Shown: piece after piece, positions 41,262 to 52,445 of the stretch
How positions within the stretch are numbered: the first letter of the stretch is position 1
How the letters are laid out: every line of letters starts with the position of its first letter
NCBI GenBank assembly: GCA_039707465.1
Contig: CM077648.1
Coordinates: 23,684,119-23,748,118, forward strand
From: Rhabdophis nuchalis
Taxonomy: Eukaryota; Chordata; Lepidosauria; Squamata; Natricidae
Length of the DNA stretch: 64,000 nt
Direction: 5' to 3'
Translations under genes and position numbers: made by a program
Notes under the pieces: model-generated
The model's input: the letters and a program-made list of their open reading frames with translations, nothing else
Databases searched by the model: none
Told to the model about the DNA's origin: nothing

Positions 41262-41945
41262 ATAAAATTAACTAGCTGTTCCCAGCCATGTGTTGCTGTG
41301 GCCCAGTCTGGTTAAATGGCCAACCAATCTGTGTGTAGATCTACACCTGCACACACAAACACGTACACACAACCACCGTATCACCCCCAACCTACCTACC
41401 TCTCCCTCTCTCCCCCTCTCCCTCTGCCTACCTACCTACTATATTTCTCCCTCTCCCTCTCTATCCCTTTACCTACCTACCTACCTACTGTATTTCTCCC
41501 TCTCTCTATCCACCTACCTACCTACCTACCTACCTACCTACCGTATTTCTCCCTCCCTCTCTCTATCCCTATAGTTGCCTACCTACTGTATTTCTCCCCC
41601 CCTCTCTCTATCCCTCTACCTACCTACCTACCTACCTACTTACCTACCTACCTACCTACCCACCTACCTATGGACAGAGTATTTTATGTCATAAAGGATG
41701 ACATAATATGTGTTGCCCACTGCTCTCTCTGTATCCATCTACCTACCTTTTGTACAATTTTAACATTTCTGTTGCATGTACTTGGCACAGGTGTGACATT
41801 TACGCAATCTATATATATCATTGGTGCCGTACTCGAAAGGAACGTTGTGTGAAAATTTGGAAGCGATTAGTGCAGTACTTTCGGAGATTAGCGGTTTTGA
41901 ACAAACTCTTGTTACATTTTTATTTATATAGATGGTCCTTTCAAA
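41262..41945. repeat. Dispersed repeat with an expanded microsatellite core
   Basis: Starts ACTAGCTGTTCCCAGCC and ends TTATTTATATAGATGG, with CTTTCGGAGATTAGCG near its right end. The middle (41385-41670) is a CTAC/CTCC tetranucleotide mosaic. Open frames through it are artefacts. Family not known to me. Confidence 0.5.
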
Positions 41946-42279
41946 TAGTGACAGATCTTCGTTTTAAAAAGATGACTAGTATTTTTCTACTGAAAATTTA
42001 AGAAAACCAAATTCCGTGTTGTTGATATTGTCCCCAATGAACATATTGGAGTTTCCTGTAGGTCAGATACAAGATGCTATGCCTAGCATATTCGAGCTAT
42101 GCAGGGATGCAGTTTGGAAGGGAAAAAACACACACAATGATTTGGAATATGCTTGGGAAACTACAACACAACTGTCAGTAATTCCTTAAAAACATGTCTT
42201 ATTTTTCTGGGCTTACATACAATCCCAAGAAACCATTCATTTGGTTTGTGGGAAGTGCTGATAGGAGAAATATATGTCC

Positions 42280-42625
42280 TCATGCAGGGTTGGAAGTAAT
42301 ACCTCCAACGAAAGAAGATTCTGAGGCTTGAGCTTCCTCAAAGTTCCATTTTATTAGAGATGTCATATTGGCACATCTGGGAAAACCTGAATCTGAAAGC
42401 TTTCAGGTTTCCCCCACCCAAATGAAAGTTCACGTCCCTGCCCAGCACCCACATGTCCATCACACGGCCCAATCAGGCACCGTCCCAACTGGAGTTGCCT
42501 CCAAGTCACGCCACTCCATCTGCAGGTCAACGTGTCCTTGACTCTCTGAGAAAAGAATGTTATTTTGACTACATATCTCCCATACTCCATATAATCCCCC
42601 TTCCCAATTTTCCACAACATTAAAT
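42280..42625 (-). repeat. LTR-like dispersed repeat, copy 2
   Basis: Reverse-oriented homologue of 17753-18075, sharing (on the minus strand) GGGGGATTATATGGAGT, GAAAGCTTTCAGATTCAGG and ACATCTCTAATAAAATGG. The two copies define the family. Confidence 0.65.
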
Positions 42626-43417
42626 GTGGCAGACCAGAAAGCCCAATGAAAAAGATGACTTCCGGGTCTGACAACGTTCCACCATCTAAATTACTCCAAA
42701 ATTTTGTTCCTTTGTCCCATCCAAATAGAATCAATGTTTTTATCAATGCCCGATACAGGAATCTTAATTTGGGAAAATATTAAAAAAACTCCTTTTTGAA
42801 GGGCTTTAAACAAAATTAGAGTATTTGGTTTTTATTTATTAAATTTTAATACAATTTTTAAGCAAGGCTGAATGGAGAATTCTGAGAGTTGCAGTCCATA
42901 CATCTTAAAGTTGCCAAGGGTAAAAACACCGTTTTACACTATATTTTCTTTTATTCTTTGCCAAGGAAAAGGGCAGCCAGTTTTCTGCAACTGAGGTCAG
43001 GGAGACTCCAGAGAGAATGACAGGTGAATTTGTGGGATGCAGACACTGCTGAGATCCAGGTTAACCACCTGTTTTAGGGTGAAAACCTATCAGCAACATT
43101 AACTGGATTTCAGCATTTTAGCATTTTCAGAGAGTCAGCTATCTGAGTTCCTCTATGAAATATGTATAGAATTGCAGTGCTACTGTCTTCATTTATTAGA
43201 AAGGAGGTCACTCTCCTGTATAAAATACTATGACACATTATCTCCTCTTGTTTTTCTCTTATCAGCTGTGGAGACAAAGCATATTAAATGAAATACCTCC
43301 AGATGGGAACCTTTGGTTACTAACTTATTTATCAAAGCTCATTCTAATGATTTGCATCTGTTGTGAAATTTGGTTGCGGAACTGCAGATCAGTTTTTCAC
43401 AATCTGGATGCATTTAG
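42626..43417. other. Intergenic, nothing recognised
   Basis: No gene or repeat end identified. Confidence 0.35.
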
Positions 43418-43560
43418 AATAAGAATAGAATAGAATAGCAGAGTTGGAAGGGACCTTGGAGGTCTTCTAGTCCAACCCCTTGCTTAGGCAGGAAACCCTA
43501 CACTACTTCAGACAAATGGTTATCCAACATCTTCTTAAAGACGTCCAGTGTTATAATGTA
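43418..43560 (-). mobile_element. CR1 LINE 3' tail
   Basis: AATAGAATAGAATAGCAGAG, then GGAAGGGACCTTGGAGGTC and TTAGGCAGGAAACCCTACAC on the plus strand: the reverse of a CR1 end. Confidence 0.88.
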
Positions 43561-43569
43561 ATGTAATGT

Positions 43570-43890
43570 AATGTAATATAAGTAAAGGTAAAGGGTCCCC
43601 TTGCACATATGTGCTAGCCATTCCTGACTCTAGGGAGCGGCGCTCATCTCCGTTTCAAAGCCGAAGAGCCAGTGCTGTCTGAAGAGGTCTCTGTGGTCAT
43701 GTGGCCAGCATGACTAGACACCAAAGGCGCGTGGAATGCTGGACTTGCATTTTTATGTACTTTTGGCAGAAGCTGGGACAAGTAAAGGGAGCTCACTCTG
43801 TTACGTAGTGCTAGAGATTCGAACCGCTGAACTGCCGACCTTTCTGGTCAACAAGCTCAGCATCTTAGCCACTGAGCCACCGCATCCCCA
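43570..43890 (-). repeat. tRNA-derived SINE (family 2)
   Basis: On the minus strand it starts GGATGCGGTGGCTCAGTGGC (A box) and has GCGGTTCGAATCTCTAG (B box), then a body ending in the AAGGTAAAGG-type tail. Both RNA polymerase III boxes are good. Homologous to 46548-46885. Confidence 0.9.
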
Positions 43891-44268
43891 TAATATAATA
43901 TAAGGATACTCTGGATTATTTGTTTTTTACCATGCAGTTACTCTACTCTCATTTATGGAATTGTAGAAGCGATCCAGATGATGTTCTCTTTGACCGAAAC
44001 TTCCTTATGTTTTTCTTTAATTCTTATCAGAATAAGAAGCCATTTTACAAAAATAATGTGAGAGCTTAACAATACCTTTGATTGCAGAGCAAGGAGTCCT
44101 CCATTGGAAATGTTATTCTCCAATTCTGTAAATTCACAGCCTCTCAACTCATCAGTACTACATAGAACAATCATCCTCAACGTAGATGCTTTCAGATATG
44201 TGGGACTGCAAAGGCATGTGGCTTTTACTTAGGAGAATTCCGAGAGCTGAGTCTTAACACATTTAGAT

Positions 44269-44403
44269 CAGGGGTCTCCAACCTTTGCAATTTTAAGTCT
44301 GAAGGACTTCAGCTCCCAGAATTTTCCAGCCAGCAAAGCTGGCTGGAGAATTCTGGGAGCTGAAGTCCTTCAGACTTAAAGTTGCAAAGGTTGGAGACCC
44401 CTG
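44269..44403. mobile_element. hAT-A hairpin MITE
   Basis: CAGGGGTCTCCAACCTTTGC and its reverse complement, with a TTTCCAGCCAGCAAAGCTGG turn. Flanks ATTTAGAT and ATTTAGAG match at seven of eight. Confidence 0.94.
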
Positions 44404-44411
44404 ATTTAGAG

Positions 44412-45080
44412 GACTTCAGGATTCCAGAAAAAGCTGAAAGAGAAACCATACTAACTTCCTGTATGAAAGAAGCTTTACTCTGGAACTGAGTAGCCAATCA
44501 ACATGAATTTGGTTATTTTCTTGCCAACATTTCATTTCCCAACTAGATAATATATCCGAGTATGTATGTAAAATCTCTCCTGGTAGCAGTGATTTTTGTT
44601 ACCTAGTTGGGTAATGAAACATTTGAAGAACACAACCAGAACCAAGCTCAGAAAGCAACAAGGACCCCACAGTTGAACCCTAAGCTACAAATATTCTCTT
44701 TTTTAAGTATGAGAAGCATTCTGGTTGAAGAGAATGCAGAGGAAGAGGTCATCTCTCTTCCCTGGAATACATCTCTTTTTGTTCTTTTTAGTTACAGTGA
44801 AATCAAGTCAAATCATCAGGTAATCAGGTAGCATGCAATAGGGAGCAAGGAATCTTAATACTTTTATATGTGGGATAAGCCATCACGGGTGTCCATATGG
44901 GAGAAAGTGGCATAACTTAAAGATAATTCTATCAGGATCCCAAGGCAAAAGGTGTCTTATCACATTCCAGAATTCCATACTGACTGTCTGCCAGAAAGGG
45001 GAAAATGTTTTTCATTTCTTAACAGAACCCGCTGAGGTTCTGCTGAGAAGTTTAATATGAAGTTTAATAGGAGTTTAATA
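44412..45080. other. Intergenic, nothing recognised
   Basis: No gene or repeat end identified. Confidence 0.35.
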
Positions 45081-45660
45081 TACCATATTTTTCAGACTAT
45101 AAGACGCACTGGAGTATAAGATGCACCAAGATTTTGAAGAAGTAAATTTAAAAAAATGTTTTTTGCACTCTGCAAACTCCCCCAAAACGGCCTGTTTTTT
45201 GCGAAAATGGGCCCTTTTCTCTCTCAAAAAGGGACATGCATAGCCTTTAGGAGGCTTATAGAGTGCTGCCAGGAGCTGGGGAGGGGGGGCAAAATTGAGC
45301 AAAAAATGTCCCAAAAAATGGCTCGGGACCTAGTTACATGCGAGACCGTCTCCTGCCCCATACATCCCTTAGACTGATACGCTCCCACAGAGAGGGCCTT
45401 CTCAGGGTGCCGTCGGCCGGACAGTGCCGACTGGTGACACCCAGGGGAAGAGCCTTCTCTGTGGCGGGCCCTACCCTTTGGAACGACCTACCCCCTGAAC
45501 TTCGAACAAGCCTCCTAAAGGCAATGCAAGGCCATTTTGGTGAAGGGGGTGGGGTTTCTGGATGCAAAAAAATGTTGAATTCAATGTATAAGATGCATCC
45601 AGATTTTCAGCCTCTTTTTTGAGACAAAAAGGTGCATCTTATACTTCGAAAAATATGGTA
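45081..45660. mobile_element. TIR element TACCATATTTTTC with L2 fragment in its loop
   Basis: TACCATATTTTTCAGACTAT at the left and a matching inverted end at 45660. Internal arms TGCATAGCCTTTAGGAGGCTT (about 45236) and its near-perfect reverse complement (about 45510) show a fold-back structure. A ~190-base L2 fragment lies in the loop. Family unassigned. Confidence 0.8.
45318..45507 (+). mobile_element. L2/CR1-group coding fragment without its 3' end
   Basis: Encodes MRDRLLPHTSLRLIRSHREG through WNDLPPELRT, then stops matching. It lacks the 3' UTR present in every other copy here, so it did not arise by simple 5' truncation. Confidence 0.85.
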
Positions 45661-46311
45661 GCTTAATATGCTATGTAGTTGAACTCCAAGCTCATCTTTA
45701 TTCTCTGTAATTTTTGTAAAAAATGTTGCTGAGGCACAAATATCTGCTTATGGCATAAAAGTGACAAAATGGCCTATAATAAATCACATACATAAATAAA
45801 TTAGACCTATATTTTTTCGGAAAGATGGTTAATTTTTTCCTCTGCATCTCTTTCATAATGTTTTGAAATATTGCCATGGTATACCACATTAGAGCGTCAG
45901 CAAGTTTAGCATTCTTAACTATCATTTTTATTTTGTCTTTTATTAGACAGTTTATTAGATTTGCATGCTGCTGAATCTATCTGACATGAAAAGAAGAATA
46001 AAATCACAATATAAATTAAAAAGTCCATGGTGCAAAATAAGGAATAACGGAGAGCAACAATTACAAATAAATAAAAACAGATCAATGCCCCATTGATCTC
46101 TAGATGTCTTGTGGAAAATTTTGAACCATTAGCAGCATAGCTGCGTCTGACTGGAAGCAAGTATTCTTTAATTTGCTAATGTATTCAACCATTCAACATA
46201 GTTGAATATCTGACATATTTATTTGTTTACTCCCTTGGTCAAGAAATGGAAGTGACCACCATGCCCTAGAGTGAGAGACAACTCACAGAAAAAGCGTTAC
46301 CTTTTTATTTA

Positions 46312-46535
46312 TTTAGTGATGGCCACAGTAGCGGTATTGCAGGCTGACTCTGTCTACTGTCAGGAGTTCAATCCAGTTCAAAGTTGACTCGGCTTTCCAC
46401 CCTTCCGAGGTCAGAAAAATGAGGACCCAGACTGTTGGAGGCAATATGCTGATATTGTCAAATGCCCAGAGAGTGCTATAAAGCACTTTGGAACGGTATA
46501 TAAATCTAAGTGCTATTGCTACATACTAATATCTA
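46312..46535 (+). repeat. tRNA-derived SINE (family 1)
   Basis: GATGGCCACAGTAGCGG, AGGAGTTCAATCCAG (B box), AAAATGAGGACCCAGAC and the family tail TCTAAGTGCTATTGCTAC. Confidence 0.85.
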
Positions 46536-46547
46536 CTCTTAAGGGAT

Positions 46548-46885
46548 GTGGTAGCTCAGTGGCTAAAATGCTGAGCTTGTCGATCAGAAGGTCGGCAATT
46601 CAGTAGTTTGAATCCCTAACGCTGCATAACAGAGTGAGCTCCCATTACTTGTCCCAGCTTCTGCCAACCTAGCAGTTTGAAAGCATGTAAAAATGCAAGT
46701 AGAAAAATAGGAACTACCTTTGGTGGGAAGGTATCAGCATTCTGTGCACCTTCAGTGTTTAGTCATGCTGGCCATATGACCACATCTTCAGATAGTGCTG
46801 GCTTTTCAGCTTAGAAACGGAGATGAGCACTGCCCCCTAGAGTCAAGAACAACTAGCACATATGTGCAAGGGAACCTTTACCTTT
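46548..46885 (+). repeat. tRNA-derived SINE (family 2)
   Basis: GATGTGGTAGCTCAGTGGC (A box), GTAGTTTGAATCCCTAACG (degenerate B box) and a tail AACCTTTACCTTTACTT. It lies 12 bases from the family-1 SINE, head to tail. Confidence 0.88.
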
Positions 46886-47446
46886 ACTTAATATCTATTC
46901 TTAAACAGTATATATACTGCTTTTATATGCTAGTTTCATGTTTTCCTTAAGCTTGCAAATGGTGAATTATTAATAGAATAATTGAATTATTATTTTTAAA
47001 GAAAAAGTAAATACAGGAGGGATGTAATATAAATTGGGATTCTAGCAGAATATACCATCCTGCCATAAAAGTAGTACTCATTCTTAGATTCCCTAATGTT
47101 GTAGGGATACAGCTCCAAACATTAGCAGTGGATATGGATAATCACAGGCTAATGAGATGTATATGTCAACAGAGCCTGTTTCTTAAATGGTCATACTTAG
47201 TGAAAAATAAGCTTTACCCCAATGTCATTCCTTGTTCAAACCAGAACCATTATATTGCATCACTGAAAAGCAGAGTAGGATTTACCCAGGTACACTTTAC
47301 ATCTTAAATTGTGTGGACAGTTTTCAAATACTGGCAAGTCAATAATAGGCTCCAATGGGATACAGCAGAGTCTTTTTTAAGCAATGCATCTTAGTATATT
47401 CTAAATGTAAAACAAACACATCAGTCCCCAGCCCAGTATTGGACTG
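46886..47446. other. Intergenic, nothing recognised
   Basis: No gene or repeat end identified. Confidence 0.35.
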
Positions 47447-47454
47447 CTATAGGA

Positions 47455-47592
47455 GAAGGAGCGGCAGAACCTAGGGGTTGAGTTAAAAGAGGGATCAGCC
47501 TAGAATTCCCGACTTAATCCACTTGTAGCTACTTACAGTAGAATTCTAGACTAATCTCTCTTTTAACTCTGCAGCCCCTCTACAGCTGCTCT
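47455..47592. repeat. Long imperfect hairpin
   Basis: Left arm GTTAAAAGAGGGATCAGCC plus TAGAATTC pairs with GAATTCTA plus GACTAATCTCTCTTTTAAC at about 24 of 27 positions. Pairing extends outward through GGCAGAACCTAGGGG against CCCCTCTACAGCTGC. The loop is about 32 bases. It could be a MITE or a hairpin precursor. Confidence 0.6.
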
Positions 47593-47974
47593 GCAAAATA
47601 CTTTTTTTCTTATGAAAACCTTTGCTATAAGACACTGGCCCCTTCAATAGAGATGGTAGGATATACTGTAGATTTGGGCAAACTCTGACAGAATCAATCT
47701 ACAACAAAGCTTTCTCTGAGCCTTTTGCTCTTCACTACCAGTGATTCTGAATAGAGACAATTTATCACTACTGGTTTTTCTGCCTTCCCCTTCTGCGTTT
47801 GGCTTCTGATTCCAGACTGGACATCCCTCCCCTCCCCTGATACATAGCAAGAGTTCTACATAAGTCCATAGCTGTTGGACCATCTGTTACCAAGGCCAGC
47901 TGATTAACACTCAAGGGAAGATTCAAAGTGTTGGCCAAGAAAACAAGCAGACATGCTGTTGTTTGGATTCTCCC

Positions 47975-48370
47975 CATACTATTTAACACCTACATGCGGT
48001 GCTGGGAGAGGCTGCCTGCTGCTTCAGGTGAGATGTTGCCAATATGCTGATGACACGCAATTATCTGTTGCTGCCCCAGGCTAAGATGAAGGCTGCGGGA
48101 GTCCTAAATTGGTGCCTGCCTGGATGAGAATCAGAATCTGGATGAGAAGAAACAAGCAAGGCAACAAAGCTCTGCCAAGAATGAGCTACTTGTTGCCAGT
48201 AAGCATTGGGATACTTCTTTAAAATTGGTCCAAATAAGATGCCCTTGATGGAATAGTGCTCCTTCTGAAGGTAGTGCATGATCTAGGGGTCCCTTTGGAC
48301 TCATGGCTCCTGCTGAAACAGCAGATAAAAGCCATGGCTCAGGGAGGGTCTTTGTTCACCTTAGTCTGTA
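47975..48370 (+). mobile_element. Old L2-like reverse transcriptase remnant
   Basis: Decayed frames contain YADDTQLSVAAPG (catalytic motif C) near 48040-48075 and LGVPLDSWLLLKQQIKAMAQ near 48280-48340, in the same order as in the younger L2 copies. Many stops. Confidence 0.7.
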
Positions 48371-48779
48371 GATGGACATCTGACAGATTTCAGTGAAGGC
48401 CCACTTTGTTGTCAGAAGTTTCATCTTCATCATTCACTTTCATCTTTCATCTCTTTCACTTTCATCTTTTTCATCACTTTCATCTCGTCAACTGACATAG
48501 GGTTACCCTATGATCTGGAGGGATGGCCCCCTCTCATTCCAGAAGTGGATGGCATGAAAATTGGCCCAAGGGATTCAGTCTTACAAAATCAAAATCCTTG
48601 CAAGGTTTCAGATAAAATAAGGGTTGAAGAATGCTGACATCTCGCGGGTTTCATGGAAGAAATCCAGAATGGTCTCTAAAGCTGAAAGATGGCAATATTA
48701 GAAGAACTTGTCTCTCTCCTTCCATCTTTGCCCTCATTGTTTTTTGTCATTTTAATGTCTTCTTTAATGTTTTAAATAT
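48371..48779. other. Intergenic with TTTCATC low-complexity run
   Basis: 48420-48487 is a degenerate CTTTCATC array. Nothing else recognised. Confidence 0.45.
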
Positions 48780-49285
48780 ACCTAGAGTACTGCATCCAGT
48801 TTGAGTCACCACACTATAAAAAAGATGTTGAGACTCTAGAAAGAGTGCAGAGATGAGCAACAAAGATTGCTGCTGGAAGCTAAAGCATACGATGAAAGGT
48901 TGCAGGAACTGAGCATGGGTCGCCTAGTGAAGAGAAGGACCAGGGGAGACATGATAGCAGTGTTCCAATATTTGAGGGGCTGCCACAGAGAGGAGGGGAT
49001 CAAGCTATTTTCCAAAGCACCTGAAGGTCAGACAAGGAATAATGGATAGAAACTGAACAAGGAGAGATTCAACCTGGAAATAAGGAGAAATTTTCTGACA
49101 GTGAGAACAACCAACCAATGGAACAGCTTGCTTTCAGAAGTTGTGAGAGCTTCATCACTGGAAGCTTTCAAGAAGAGACTGGACGGCCATCTATCAAAAA
49201 TGGTGTAGGGTCTCCTGCTTGGGTGGATGGGGGTTGGACTAGATGACCTACGAGGTCCTTTCCAACTCTGTTAATCTAATCTAAA
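48780..49285 (+). mobile_element. CR1 LINE, C-terminal and 3' end
   Basis: Frames read RLVKRRTRGDMIAVFQYLRG and then an NFLTVRTTNQWNSL-like segment. The 3' end is GGGGTTGGACTAGATGACC and CCTTTCCAACTCTGTTAATC. A standard CR1 terminus. Confidence 0.9.
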
Positions 49286-49924
49286 GTGACGATAGTGGGC
49301 CTCTCTTCTTGAATTGAAAAGGGAAAATAGAGATGAAGGATTTTGTTTATCCAGGAACAATGGAGTCAAAGCAGAAATAATTTGCTGTTTTCACTGAAAG
49401 CTGTGAGAGAAATAGGTGGCGATTTGGAAGTGTTCCTTGATTTAAAGTTAGCAGACTACATCATAATTTTCTCCATCTGGTCATCTACAACTTCTTCTGT
49501 ATTTGAAAATTGAATATCTAGCTCAGTCCTGGTTATCAGAGGCTTGTTACTAAAAGGATGAAGGAAGCTTTAGCAAAGTGGCCAATATAAATTGGGTGTA
49601 AAAGTGAAGATATTCTGTTCCATATCTTAATCCTCCCCACCTTCTAATCAATCTGGTTGGAGAAACCTCTATACGAGACTTTTCTTCGGGCATACTTGAT
49701 TGTCAAGAGTTTGACATTCTCTCTGCTAATCAGAAAAAGAGTTTCTCCTTCTAATATCAGGCAAAGGTTGCTGGCTGAGATTCTGGAAATGGGTGGGCTT
49801 TGAAACCTACCCTGTGTCTCAAAAATAAGCTGAAATTTGAAGAAACTTTCATTTCTCAGGTAGCAAACTGGCACAGAGATAGGCATCGGTTCTAAGGTTA
49901 GCTAACTTTTCTTTTTCTTCTGGA
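49286..49924. other. Intergenic, nothing recognised
   Basis: No gene or repeat end identified. Confidence 0.35.
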
Positions 49925-50112
49925 GCAGAATGCCCCCAAAATTCTGGGCACCAGGGACTGGTTCCATGGAGAAAGGTTTTTACTGCGAACAGGAGTGGGA
50001 GTGGTTTTGCATGGTGCCTGCATCCTACAGATAGGACCTAGCTTATTTGCGTGGCCCAATTGCATACCATGGCCCAGTGCTGGTCCACAGACCCAAGATT
50101 GGGGACCCCTAT
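49925..50112. mobile_element. Degenerate hAT-F-like fragment
   Basis: GGCACCAGGGACTGGTTCCA at the left and CCCAAGATTGGGGACCCCT at the right recall hAT-F in reverse. No clear duplication. Confidence 0.5.
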
Positions 50113-50250
50113 TCTAGAGAATAGACTAAGAAATATGCTTTACTAATAGTTAGGAATAGAATAGAATGGAATAGGAATAGAATAGATTTTAAAAAAAATT
50201 AAGCATAGGAAATGAATCCGAAATCTCCCTGAATCGGTTTTCCTTGTTTT

Positions 50251-50255
<5 letters not shown>

Positions 50256-50328
<73 letters not shown>
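50256..50328 (+). repeat. (AT)n microsatellite
   Basis: About 36 uninterrupted AT units. A second short AT run is at 50622-50650. Confidence 0.98.
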
Positions 50329-50330
<2 letters not shown>

Positions 50331-50443
50331 GGCCCCTTTTTAAGGGAGGAGACAAACTGTCATCCTTCTCTGCCTTTCGGCTCAACCTAGAGACCATCTG
50401 GGCAGAGAGCTCATGAGATTACTGTTGAATTTTAGATATGTGT

Positions 50444-50621
50444 TAAGTTTTTAAGGGCTGATGTAATCAGGGGAAGCTCAAATCATAGAGAGCCTTGCTT
50501 GATATGCTGGAGAGTGCTGGTTCAAACCCCAGTGGAGGTAGTATGGCCAGCTGAAGAGGGCTAATAAGCCCGAAATGGATCCATCCTGGTCTCTTATTTA
50601 TTAATCAGCCCTTAAAAACTT
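50444..50621. mobile_element. Short inverted-repeat element with B-box-like core
   Basis: AAGTTTTTAAGGGCTGAT (50444-50461) is perfectly repeated in reverse at 50604-50621. The 142-base interior has GGTTCAAACCC at 50519-50529, matching a polymerase III B box. No transposase and no clear target duplication. Family unknown. Confidence 0.6.
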
Positions 50622-50844
50622 CATATATATATATATATATATGATATATATATGATTCCACAGCCCATCATCCCCAATCAGCATGATGACTAGTTACAAA
50701 TTATGCCTGCGTGTTCTTGCTCATTAAAATAATTGAGTTCCTCCTGTGAAAGCATATATTAGATTATATTTTCAGTCAACGTGTTCATGCATTAATCCCA
50801 CAGATTTAGACTATAGCTATTAGTTCTAAATTCTGTTTATTAAC

Positions 50845-50970
50845 AATCAGAATAACAGAGTTGGAAGGGATCTTGGAGGTCTTCTCATCCAACCCCCTGC
50901 TTCAGCGGGAAACCCTATATACCATTTCAGACAAATGGTTAGCCAACATCATCAACTGTCAGGAAAATTT
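50845..50970 (-). mobile_element. CR1 LINE 3' tail
   Basis: AACAGAGTTGGAAGGGATCT, then CTTCTCATCCAACCCCCTGC on the plus strand: reverse CR1 end. Confidence 0.85.
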
Positions 50971-51252
50971 TCCTTAGCTCCAAATAGTTTTTAAGTTGCT
51001 TTTGTTTAACAGGTCTATCATCCTGGCATGTACATACTCACTACTTGCATTGTCCTTTATGATATCTCTGTGGGAGAGCCTTGCCAGATGCTACATTCGA
51101 AAGAGCTCTATATTTTTATCTCCTTTGCCAATGAATGTTTTACAGTAAATTGAAATTGAGAATTTTTACATGTTTGCATTTTTCCCCCCTAGGGAAATGC
51201 CTTTCCAAGTATGTGCCTCTCCCTGTGATGTAGGTGAAGGCAACATTAACTT

Positions 51253-51509
51253 ACCGTGTTTCCCTGAAAATAAGTCAGGGTCTTATTTTCTTTTGACCTG
51301 CAAAATAAGTTCTTGGTCTTATTTTCGGGGAGGTCTTATTATTTTTGAGGTGCAGGAGGCGGCGAACGTGGTCACCTCACGACTGCTGCTGTGTTGCAAT
51401 ATTTTCAGGGAGGGCTTATTTTCAAGGGATGGCTTATTTTAGCACATGCGCTCAAAAGTCCGATTGCACTTATTATTCAGGAAGGTCTTATTTTCGGGGA
51501 AACAGGGTA
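51253..51509. mobile_element. TIR element TACCGTGTTTCCCTG
   Basis: Left end TACCGTGTTTCCCTGAAAAT pairs with the right end TTTTCGGGGAAACAGGGTA. The interior repeats CTTATTTTC in several places. Non-autonomous DNA transposon of a family I cannot name. Confidence 0.85.
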
Positions 51510-51594
51510 AGAGGCAGGACATAGAGATGGGACATGCAAACAGGAGGGGGGTTGGAAAAGGACATTGAAACCTTCAACCTTTGATCCTATAGGC

Positions 51595-51853
51595 CAGTGA
51601 TGGCTAACCTTTTCCAGACTGGTGCCCAAATCATGCCCAAACCCCCAAAATGCAATGCGCGTGCATCTCCTGTGCATGTGCCCCACCCCCATGCATGTAT
51701 GTCGGGCCCCCTGCATGCACTCAACTCCTGCATGCACAGTAGAGACCCGGGCAGATGGGTATGCTCAGTGGAGCTAAACTGGGATGACAGCTCAAGTGCC
51801 CACCGAGAGGGCACTGTGTGTCACCTCTGCATGCCATAGGTTTGCCATCATGG
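51595..51853. mobile_element. hAT-B non-autonomous element
   Basis: CAGTGATGGCTAACC to GGTTTGCCATCATGG with exact duplication CTATAGGC (51587-51594 and 51854-51861). Confidence 0.95.
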
Positions 51854-51980
51854 CTATAGGCTCAGGTATCCTGTTAGAGACCCTCTCTCCCTTGACTATT
51901 CCTTATCATCTACATCGGAACGGCTGGTGAAATTTCTTGAGAGCAAAATCTGTAGCACCTTCAATTTGAAAGCATACCAT

Positions 51981-52445
51981 ATATAGCTCGGGGCCTGGCT
52001 ATATACGGGACCGCCTTCTGCCCCATACATCCCTTCGTCCGCTCCGCTCCCACAGAGAGGGCCTTCTCCGGGTGCCGTCGGCTGGGCAATGCCGGTTGGC
52101 GACACCCAGGGGAAAGGCCTTCTCTGTGGCGGGCCCGGCCCTCTGGAACGACCTACCCCCCGACCTTCGCACTACCTTGGACCTCTGCCTCTTCCGCCAA
52201 TGCCTTAAGACGTACCTATTCCAACAAGCCGGCCTAGCGTAGCCCCCCGTTTCTGACTATATTTATAAATTTTATTTTTTTAGGGTTTTAAAGGGTTTTT
52301 AGTACGGGTTTTAATTTAATTTAATATGTTTTTAATAATATATATTGTTTTGTAAATGGTTTTTAATAATGCCTGTGCGCCGCCCTGAGTCCTAACAAGG
52401 AGAAGGGCGGGGTATAAATTCGAAAAATAAATAAATAAATAAATA
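51981..52445 (+). mobile_element. L2/CR1-group LINE 3' fragment
   Basis: Broken coding remnant of the [13 protein letters not shown] to LFRQCLKTYLFQQAGLA region, then a 3' UTR with TGCGCCGCCCTGAGTCC and an AAATAAATAAAT tail. Confidence 0.9.

Noticed and set aside
43570..43890. tRNA gene
   Set aside because: A and B boxes are present but belong to a SINE with a long tail; no cloverleaf with a paired acceptor stem.
50519..50529. tRNA gene from the GGTTCAAACCC motif
   Set aside because: No A box at the right distance and no acceptor or anticodon stem.
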